From NCBI GenBank assembly GCA_002371335.1, contig DFHP01000144.1, positions 1 through 11,338 of the forward strand: 11,338 bases of DNA. Reading direction: 5' to 3'. The DNA comes from Eubacterium sp. UBA3720 (GTDB taxonomy: Bacteria; Bacillota; Clostridia; Lachnospirales; Lachnospiraceae). The translations under genes were made by a program, and so were the position numbers. The notes beneath the pieces were generated by a model, which saw nothing but the letters and a program-made list of their open reading frames with translations, did no database searches and had not been told where the DNA came from. Below are positions 6,394-11,338 of the stretch, one piece after another (position 1 is the first letter of the stretch; each line of letters opens with the position of its first letter).

Positions 6394-6439
6394 TAATACC
6401 ATTAAAAGGCGAAAAATAATATTAAATACGAAGGTTTTC

Positions 6440-6468
6440 TTGCCGACACGAAGCGGTTGTGATAATAT
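6440..6468 (+). promoter_or_regulatory. probable promoter of prfC
   Basis: TTGCCG (6440-6445) is followed by an extended -10 region TGTGATAAT (6458-6466) or, at the better spacing of 17 bp, by TAATAT (6463-6468). Transcription would start near 6473 and leave a leader of about 87 bases. In the leader, CCCCG (6495-6499) can pair with CGGGG (6524-6528) across a 24-base loop, a weak structure of unknown meaning. The AGGAGG of prfC is at 6550-6555. Confidence 0.5.
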
Positions 6469-6559
6469 CGATAGAGTTTAGACTTCGGTTCAAGCCCCGC
6501 TTGCGAGACCTGGCAGGATAGAACGGGGAATATTTATTTGATAAATTTTAGGAGGGCAC

Positions 6560-8152
6560 ATGTCGGATATTAAAAGCGAAATCGGAAGAAGGCGTACTTT
6601 TGCGATCATATCTCACCCTGATGCGGGAAAGACGACTCTGACCGAGAAGTTTCTTCTGTACGGAGGGGCCATCAATCTGGCCGGCTCCGTTAAAGGCAAG
6701 GCTACAGCAAGGCATGCTGTATCTGACTGGATGGAGATTGAAAAGCAGAGAGGTATTTCCGTAACATCGTCGGTAATGCAGTTTCAGTTCAACGGATTCT
6801 GCATCAACATTCTGGATACGCCGGGACATCAGGATTTCTCGGAGGATACATACAGAACGCTGATGGCAGCGGATTCCGCTGTCATGGTCATCGACGGAAG
6901 CAAGGGCGTCGAGGCACAGACCAGAAAACTCTTCAAGGTCTGCGCGATGAGACATATTCCGGTATTTACTTTTATAAATAAAATGGATCGTGACGCGAGA
7001 GACACCTTCGATCTGGTGGACGAGGTAGAGAAGGAGCTTGGCATAGCTACGTGTCCGGTCAACTGGCCGATCGGATCAGGAAAGAATTTCCGGGGCGTGT
7101 ACGATCGTTTTTCGAACAAAGTGCTCACCTTTGCCGGCACTGAAAAGGGCACGAAGGAAGGCGTCGAGGAGGAGATCGATCTGAACGACCCGCACCTTAT
7201 GGACGTGATCACAGAGGATCAGAAGGAATTTCTGGAGGAGGAGATCGAGCTGCTTGACGGAGCGGCAGCCGAATTCGATCAGGACGCGGTAAGCCGCGGA
7301 GAACTCTCCCCGGTGTTTTTCGGCTCTGCTTTGACAAACTTTGGCGTAGAGACCTTCCTTACACATTTCCTGAAGATGACCACCTCCCCGCTGCCAAGAA
7401 CGTCCGACGAGGGAGTGATCGATCCGATGACAGAGGATTTTTCGGCGTTCGTATTTAAGATCCAGGCAAATATGAACAAGAATCACCGCGATCGTATTGC
7501 CTTTATGCGCGTCTGCTCGGGAAAATTCGACGCCGATAAGGAAATCTACCATGTGCAGGGGAACAAAAAAATGCGTCTCCTTCAGCCGCAGCAGATGATG
7601 GCGGACGACCGGCACGTGGTGACCGAGGCATACGGCGGAGATATCATAGGAGTATTTGACCCGGGTATTTTTGCCATAGGCGATACTGTGTGCATGCCGG
7701 GACATAAATACAAATACGAGGGAATTCCGACCTTCGCGCCGGAGCATTTTGCCCGTGTGGCACTGATCGATTCCATGAAACGAAAACAGTTCGTCAAGGG
7801 AATACGTCAGATCGCCCAGGAAGGCGCCATCCAGATCTTCCAGGAGATCAAGGGAGGTATGGAAGAAATCATTGTCGGCGTCGTAGGCGTCCTTCAGTTC
7901 GATGTGCTGAAATTCCGCCTTGAGAATGAGTATAACGTAGAGATCAGGCTCGATATGCTTCCATATGAGTACATCCGCTGGATCGTAAACAAGGATGAGG
8001 TGGATCTGGATAAGCTTACGGGAACTTCAGATATGAAGATCGTAAAAGACATGCATGATAATCCGCTGCTTCTGTTCATCAATTACTGGAGCGTCGGAAT
8101 GACACTGGAGAGGAATGAAGGCCTTAAGCTCGAAGAATTCAGCAGAAACTGA
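6560..8152 (+). CDS. prfC: peptide chain release factor 3 (RF3)
   Basis: RF3 is a cytoplasmic translational GTPase that removes RF1/RF2 from the ribosome after peptide release. The 530-residue product has the usual RF3 length and a complete G domain: G1 SHPDAGKT (18-25), G2 RGISVTSS (64-71), G3 DTPGHQDF (86-93), G4 NKMD (140-143) and a G5-like GSA followed by LTNFGVETFL. The family-specific YGGAINLAGSVKGKATARHAVSDWMEIEKQR region lies between G1 and G2, which separates it from EF-G and from TetM-type ribosome protection proteins. The ATG at 6560 has AGGAGG four bases upstream. It stands alone between its own promoter and the nusB promoter, and is divergent from the response regulator. Confidence 0.98.
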   Translation: MSDIKSEIGRRRTFAIISHPDAGKTTLTEKFLLYGGAINLAGSVKGKATARHAVSDWMEIEKQRGISVTSSVMQFQFNGFCINILDTPGHQDFSEDTYRTLMAADSAVMVIDGSKGVEAQTRKLFKVCAMRHIPVFTFINKMDRDARDTFDLVDEVEKELGIATCPVNWPIGSGKNFRGVYDRFSNKVLTFAGTEKGTKEGVEEEIDLNDPHLMDVITEDQKEFLEEEIELLDGAAAEFDQDAVSRGELSPVFFGSALTNFGVETFLTHFLKMTTSPLPRTSDEGVIDPMTEDFSAFVFKIQANMNKNHRDRIAFMRVCSGKFDADKEIYHVQGNKKMRLLQPQQMMADDRHVVTEAYGGDIIGVFDPGIFAIGDTVCMPGHKYKYEGIPTFAPEHFARVALIDSMKRKQFVKGIRQIAQEGAIQIFQEIKGGMEEIIVGVVGVLQFDVLKFRLENEYNVEIRLDMLPYEYIRWIVNKDEVDLDKLTGTSDMKIVKDMHDNPLLLFINYWSVGMTLERNEGLKLEEFSRN

Positions 8153-8161
8153 AAATACTAT

Positions 8162-8203
8162 ACCGTACAGATACCCGCTTAATTGCATGGTCTGTATGGT
8201 TTT
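8162..8203 (+). terminator. possible prfC terminator overlapping the nusB promoter
   Basis: ACCGTACAGA (8162-8171) and TCTGTATGGT (8191-8200) can form a 10-bp stem with one G-U pair and a 19-base loop, followed by only three more T residues, so that the stem end and tail read TTTT (8200-8203). The stem starts 10 bases after the prfC stop. Its right arm lies between the -35 and -10 boxes of the nusB promoter, so the same bases would serve both, and the inverted repeat could also be an operator. Confidence 0.4.
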
Positions 8204-8211
8204 GCTATAAT
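8183..8211 (+). promoter_or_regulatory. strong promoter of the nusB-xseA-xseB-ispA-tlyA cluster
   Basis: TTGCAT (8183-8188), a 17-bp spacer and a perfect TATAAT (8206-8211) with a TG extension one base before it (8203-8204) make this the best promoter in the window. Transcription would start near 8218, about 38 bases before the nusB ATG. Confidence 0.8.
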
Positions 8212-8255
8212 GTGAGAAGAAACAGGAAAAAAAATCCGTAAACGAGGTTTTATCC

Positions 8256-8699
8256 ATGAAACGAACTGAACTGAGAGAAACCATTTTTATCTTGCTTTTT
8301 ATTTCCCAGTTTTATGATGAGGGAAAGGATCTGGATGAACAGCTGGATCTTTATATGGAAGATTTAAAGAGCAAAGAGAGTATGGTTCAGTATAAGACCA
8401 GATTAAAAACTGAAGAAGAGGAATATGTACGCGCGAAATATAAGGCGATAGCCGGAAAGCTTCCGGAGATCGATGAACTGCTGAACGCCACCAGCGAAGG
8501 CTGGAGAACGGACCGCATGAACAGGACGGATCTGAATATTCTCCGTCTGGCCGTGTATGAGATCAGATATGATGACGCCATTCCTACAGGAGTCGCGATC
8601 AATGAGGCGGTCGAGCTGGCGAAGCGTTACGGGGAGGATGGTTCTACATCCTTCATCAACGGCATCCTCGGAAAGATTGCGAAAGAGAGCGAAGCGTAA
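8256..8699 (+). CDS. nusB: transcription antitermination factor NusB
   Basis: NusB pairs with NusE (ribosomal protein S10) on boxA RNA and supports antiterminated transcription of rRNA operons. The 147-residue, all-helical product matches the family best in its C-terminal half: GWRTDRMNRTDLNILRLAVYE (82-102) and IPTGVAINEAVELAKRYG (109-126) followed by FINGILGKI (133-141). The N-terminal half is more diverged; the family's usual Arg-rich first helix is reduced to KRTELRETIF. The ATG at 8256 has GAGG (8244-8247) eight bases upstream. It is the first gene of the cluster, 3 bases ahead of xseA. Confidence 0.95.
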   Translation: MKRTELRETIFILLFISQFYDEGKDLDEQLDLYMEDLKSKESMVQYKTRLKTEEEEYVRAKYKAIAGKLPEIDELLNATSEGWRTDRMNRTDLNILRLAVYEIRYDDAIPTGVAINEAVELAKRYGEDGSTSFINGILGKIAKESEA

Positions 8700-8702
8700 T
8701 AA

Positions 8703-9944
8703 GTGGAAAGCATTTATTCTGTCAGACAGGTAAATTCATACATTAAAAATATGTTTGCCCGGGACTTTCTGCTTGGCAGTATTTCTGTCAGCGGGGAGAT
8801 CAGTAACTGCACGTATCACCGTTCAGGCCATATCTATTTTACCATGAAGGATGAGGCGGCGGCTATTTCCTGCGTTATGTTTGCCAGTGCACGCCGTGGA
8901 CTGGCTTTTCGCATGAAAAACGGAGACCGTGTGGTCGTCACCGGATCTGTGGATGTATTTGAGAGGGATGGGCGGTATCAGCTGTACGCGCGTAAGATCA
9001 GGCTCGAGGGGGCAGGCGTGCTGTATGAAAAGTTTCTGGCGCTGAAGCAGGAGCTTGAAGAAATGGGAATGTTTGATCCCATCTATAAACAGCCGATCCC
9101 GGCGTATGTAAAAAAGCTCGGTGTCGTTACTGCCCCGACAGGAGCGGCCATACAGGATATCCGGAACATCTCCCTGAGAAGAAATCCGTATATTCAGCTG
9201 ATACTTTATCCTGCGCTTGTACAGGGAGAGGGCGCGGTAAAGAGCATTGTGCGGGGGATCGAGACACTGGACGGACTCGGTCTGGACTGCATTATCGTAG
9301 GAAGGGGCGGCGGATCCATAGAAGATCTGTGGGCGTTCAATGAGGAAGAGGTTGCAAGGGCGATCTTCAACTGCAGAACGCCGGTGATCTCGGCGGTAGG
9401 GCATGAGACAGATACCACGATCGCAGATTATGTGGCGGACCTCAGAGCGCCGACGCCTTCGGCAGCTGCGGAGCTTGCAGTGTCGGATATTGCCGGGATA
9501 CTGAAGAAACTGGAATTATATGACAGAAGACTCCAGATGGGAATGGACTATCATGTGCGCGGCGCAAGGGAGAGACTTCTTTCGCTTTCCTCAAAATGGA
9601 ACTATCTCTCACCGGAAAATAAAATACGTGAACAGAAACAGCTTCTGGAACGTCTGAAGGTGCGGATCCTGCAGGCGGAGAAAGATCAGGTGCTGCGTGG
9701 AAGGCATCGGCTGCAGCTCCTGATCCAGAAGTATGAAGGGCTTTCGCCTCTTTCAAAACTGAATCACGGATATGCTCATGTGGAGAGTGATTCCGGAAAA
9801 ACAGTATCATCTGTTCAGGAGGTTGAGGACGGACAGATGCTGAACATTTATGTGAGAGACGGCGTGATACGCTCAAGGGTCACCGGCAGCAGACGCATGG
9901 AGCCGGGAAGCAGCGGGCCGGCAGCCGGCTCTGCTGAAAAATGA
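8703..9944 (+). CDS. xseA: exodeoxyribonuclease VII large subunit
   Basis: Catalytic subunit of exonuclease VII, which degrades single-stranded DNA in both directions and acts in repair together with several XseB copies. The 413 residues show the N-terminal OB-fold (about 1-100, with VxGEISNxxxHxSGHxYFTMKD), then the catalytic region with TAPTGAAIQDI (143-153), GRGGGSIEDLWAFN (200-213) and GHETDTTIADY (233-243) leading to DLRAPTPSAAAE. A coiled-coil arm (about 265-350) and the small C-terminal domain follow. The start is a GTG at 8703, since conserved family sequence begins at its second codons and no ATG fits; the ribosome binding site is weak, so translation is probably coupled to nusB. Its stop overlaps an ATG at 9941 (ATGA). 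Confidence 0.97.
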   Translation: MESIYSVRQVNSYIKNMFARDFLLGSISVSGEISNCTYHRSGHIYFTMKDEAAAISCVMFASARRGLAFRMKNGDRVVVTGSVDVFERDGRYQLYARKIRLEGAGVLYEKFLALKQELEEMGMFDPIYKQPIPAYVKKLGVVTAPTGAAIQDIRNISLRRNPYIQLILYPALVQGEGAVKSIVRGIETLDGLGLDCIIVGRGGGSIEDLWAFNEEEVARAIFNCRTPVISAVGHETDTTIADYVADLRAPTPSAAAELAVSDIAGILKKLELYDRRLQMGMDYHVRGARERLLSLSSKWNYLSPENKIREQKQLLERLKVRILQAEKDQVLRGRHRLQLLIQKYEGLSPLSKLNHGYAHVESDSGKTVSSVQEVEDGQMLNIYVRDGVIRSRVTGSRRMEPGSSGPAAGSAEK

Positions 9945-10003
9945 TAAGTCAGATAAGGATGTATATGTTCCGGAAAAACATGATGAAAAAGCAGGAAGAA
10001 CGT

Positions 10004-10228
10004 ATGGATGAAGTAAAAGAAGAAAAGAAAGAACTCACTCTTGAGGAATCCTTCACTCTGCTGGATCAGCTGGCGGAAAAACTGGAAAGCAGGGACATCT
10101 CTCTTGAGGAATCATTGCGCCTGTATAAGCAGGGAATGGAGCTTTTAAAGGATTGCAGTGAAAAGATCGATACTGTTGAAAAGAAAATACTGCAGGTGAA
10201 TGAGAATGGTGAATTCAGAGAATTTTGA
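10004..10228 (+). CDS. xseB: exodeoxyribonuclease VII small subunit
   Basis: Small helical subunit that binds the coiled-coil arm of XseA. With the ATG at 10004 the product has 74 residues, the normal family size, and contains the hallmark LTLEESFTLLDQLAEKLE (11-28) and ISLEESLRLYKQGMELLK (32-49) helices. This start is preferred because AGGAAG (9993-9998) precedes it at good spacing. The same frame is open from ATG 9941, which overlaps the xseA stop as ATGA and would add 21 Met/Lys-rich residues, but it has no Shine-Dalgarno sequence and the extension is not family-like. Use of both starts is possible. The 3' end overlaps ispA. Confidence 0.9.
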   Translation: MDEVKEEKKELTLEESFTLLDQLAEKLESRDISLEESLRLYKQGMELLKDCSEKIDTVEKKILQVNENGEFREF

Positions 10229-11114
10229 TAAAATGATGGCGGAAAAGGTCGAATACGTACAGAATGTGATCAAATCTTTTTTGCCGAAAAAAGAGAATTG
10301 CCCCGAAACATTGTATGATGCTCTTGTGTACAGCATGGAAGCCGGAGGAAAAAGGCTTCGTCCGATCCTGATGCTTGAGACATACCGCCTGTTCGGAGGG
10401 AACAAAGCGGTCATCGAACCGTTTATGGCTGCGATCGAGATGATCCACACAAGCTCTCTGATCCATGATGATCTTCCGGCCATTGACAATGATGAGCTTC
10501 GCAGAGGAAGAAAAACAACGCACGCCGTCTATGGCGAGGCAATGGGTATTCTTTCGGGCGACGCGCTGCTGAATTATGCATATGAGACGGCCCTGGAAGC
10601 GTTCCGCTATAATTTTGACCGGGACAGTCTCTTTATGGCTATGAAGGTGCTTGCCGCAAAAACAGGCATTTACGGGATGCTTGGAGGCCAGAGCGTAGAT
10701 GTGGAAAATGACAAAAAAGGGAATCTTTCTCCGGATCTGGGAATGCTTGAGTATATACATAAGCATAAAACCTCCGCGCTGATCGAAGCTCCGATGATGA
10801 TAGGCGCGATCCTTGCAGGAGCCCAGAAGGGAGAGATCTCCTGTGTGGAAGAAATCGGAGGAAAAATAGGACTTGCTTTTCAGATCCGCGATGATATTCT
10901 TGACGTTATATCTACGGATGATGTACTCGGAAAACCTGTCCGTTCCGACGCGAAAAACGAGAAGGTCACATATGCAGATCTGCTCGGACTGGAAGCGGCA
11001 AAAAAAAAGGTCAATGATATTACGGCAGAAGCAATCCGCCTGCTGCAGACGCTTCCCGGAGAGAATCAGTTCCTGGAGTCGCTTGTTGAAAATATGGCAA
11101 ACAGGAATAAATGA
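10206..11114 (+). CDS. ispA: polyprenyl (probably farnesyl) diphosphate synthase
   Basis: Trans-isoprenyl diphosphate synthase that condenses IPP with DMAPP/GPP in the cytoplasm, supplying farnesyl diphosphate for the undecaprenyl carrier. The 302-residue product has the GGKRLRP motif (47-53), the first aspartate-rich motif with its four-residue insert, HDDLPAIDNDELRRG (D88, D89, D94), and the second one QIRDDILD (D229, D230, D233). The bacterial FPPS-type DDxxxxD first motif and IspA length fit, though product chain length cannot be fixed from sequence. ATG 10206 is preferred over ATG 10200 because AGGTG (10194-10198) is seven bases upstream of it and too close to the other. It overlaps xseB by 23 bases. 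dxs does not follow it. Confidence 0.94.
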   Translation: MVNSENFDKMMAEKVEYVQNVIKSFLPKKENCPETLYDALVYSMEAGGKRLRPILMLETYRLFGGNKAVIEPFMAAIEMIHTSSLIHDDLPAIDNDELRRGRKTTHAVYGEAMGILSGDALLNYAYETALEAFRYNFDRDSLFMAMKVLAAKTGIYGMLGGQSVDVENDKKGNLSPDLGMLEYIHKHKTSALIEAPMMIGAILAGAQKGEISCVEEIGGKIGLAFQIRDDILDVISTDDVLGKPVRSDAKNEKVTYADLLGLEAAKKKVNDITAEAIRLLQTLPGENQFLESLVENMANRNK

Positions 11115-11146
11115 TCGTAATTTCCCATGACAAAAAATAAGCAGCT

Positions 11147-11160
11147 GCCGCCTATGCGGC
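11147..11160 (+). other. small hairpin between ispA and tlyA
   Basis: GCCGC (11147-11151) and GCGGC (11156-11160) form a 5-bp stem with a CTAT loop in the 58-bp gap after ispA, just before the tlyA ribosome binding site GAGG. There is no T-tract, so it is unlikely to terminate. Its GCCGCCTATGCGGC sequence resembles the GCCTATAGGCGG core of the repeat at 3111-3201, but it is too short to assign. Confidence 0.3.
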
Positions 11161-11172
11161 GTGAGGATAAAA

Positions 11173-11338
11173 ATGACGAAGGAAAGACTCGATATTCTGG
11201 TCATGGAGAATGGCTTTGCAAAATCCAGAGAAAAAGCAAAAGCCATTATTATGGCGGGAGAGATTTTTGTTAACGGACAGAAGGAAGACAAGGCCGGTAT
11301 GAAATTTCCGGCAAACGCGGAGATCACCTGCAAGGGGA
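11173..11338 (+). CDS. tlyA: TlyA-family rRNA 2'-O-methyltransferase, 5' part only
   Basis: The first 55 codons are inside the window and the frame is open to its end. They encode an S4 RNA-binding domain: MTKERLDILVMENGFAKSR (1-19), then KAKAIIMAGEIFVNG (21-35), the typical start of TlyA/hemolysin-A-like proteins, which carry an FtsJ-type methyltransferase domain after the S4 domain and 2'-O-methylate ribosomal RNA. The methyltransferase part lies outside the window. The ATG at 11173 has GAGG (11163-11166) six bases upstream. Position after ispA in this cluster supports TlyA over other S4 proteins such as RluB or ribosomal S4. Confidence 0.87.
   Translation, partial: MTKERLDILVMENGFAKSREKAKAIIMAGEIFVNGQKEDKAGMKFPANAEITCKG

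Noticed and set aside
6481..6528. tRNA-like T-arm word GGTTCAAGCCCC in the prfC leader
   Set aside because: The flanking bases do not form a T-stem, and no anticodon or acceptor stem can be drawn around it.
10215..11333. Long open frame (372 codons) opposite ispA and tlyA
   Set aside because: It is antisense to ispA, where conserved aspartate motifs prove the sense frame; no recognisable domain on the opposite strand.

Overview
The window looks like chromosomal DNA of a Gram-positive anaerobe of the class Clostridia, most likely a Lachnospiraceae-type member. This rests on the housekeeping cluster nusB-xseA-xseB-ispA-tlyA, on strong AGGAGG-like ribosome binding sites, on TTGNNN/TATAAT-type promoters, and on the style of the RF3, MalQ and two-component proteins. 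No database search was possible, so the taxonomic call is an inference. Base composition looks even throughout, with no integrase, transposase, CRISPR array, tRNA or rRNA.

Left part (1-4110, + strand): a 383-residue protein of unknown function is followed by malQ (4-alpha-glucanotransferase) and pgeF (multicopper-oxidase-like purine nucleoside phosphorylase/laccase-domain protein). The genes are separated by 100-200 bp gaps and probably transcribed independently. The unknown protein ends in a UvrD/PcrA-type 'KFGxG' small beta domain, and its N-terminal part resembles, from memory, the N-terminal domain of McrB-like restriction ATPases. malQ has a TTGACA promoter, immediately followed by a perfect 10-bp hairpin with a T7 tract, then a ribosome binding site: a probable 5'-UTR attenuator.

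Middle (4114-6231, - strand): an OmpR-family response regulator and a two-TM sensor histidine kinase form a two-gene operon, convergent with pgeF and divergent from prfC. The kinase's extracytoplasmic region carries a Ser/Gly/Pro/Glu-rich linker. The signal sensed and the target genes cannot be read from the sequence.

Right part (6560-11338, + strand): prfC (release factor RF3) with its own promoter, then the cluster nusB-xseA-xseB-ispA-tlyA driven by a near-consensus promoter. These genes are tightly packed or overlapping through ispA and serve rRNA transcription antitermination, exonuclease VII (both subunits) and prenyl diphosphate synthesis. The tlyA rRNA methyltransferase gene is cut by the window end. 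dxs, which often lies between ispA and tlyA in related genomes, is absent here.

The most unusual non-coding signal is a set of related small structured repeats in the gaps (57-97, 1408-1478, 3111-3201, 4088-4106, 6268-6393). They share the words TAATTCA, CGGGAAGTT or GAACGCCGGAG, and some fold into hairpins or a three-way junction. They look like a dispersed family of non-coding repeats that this genome keeps in intergenic space.
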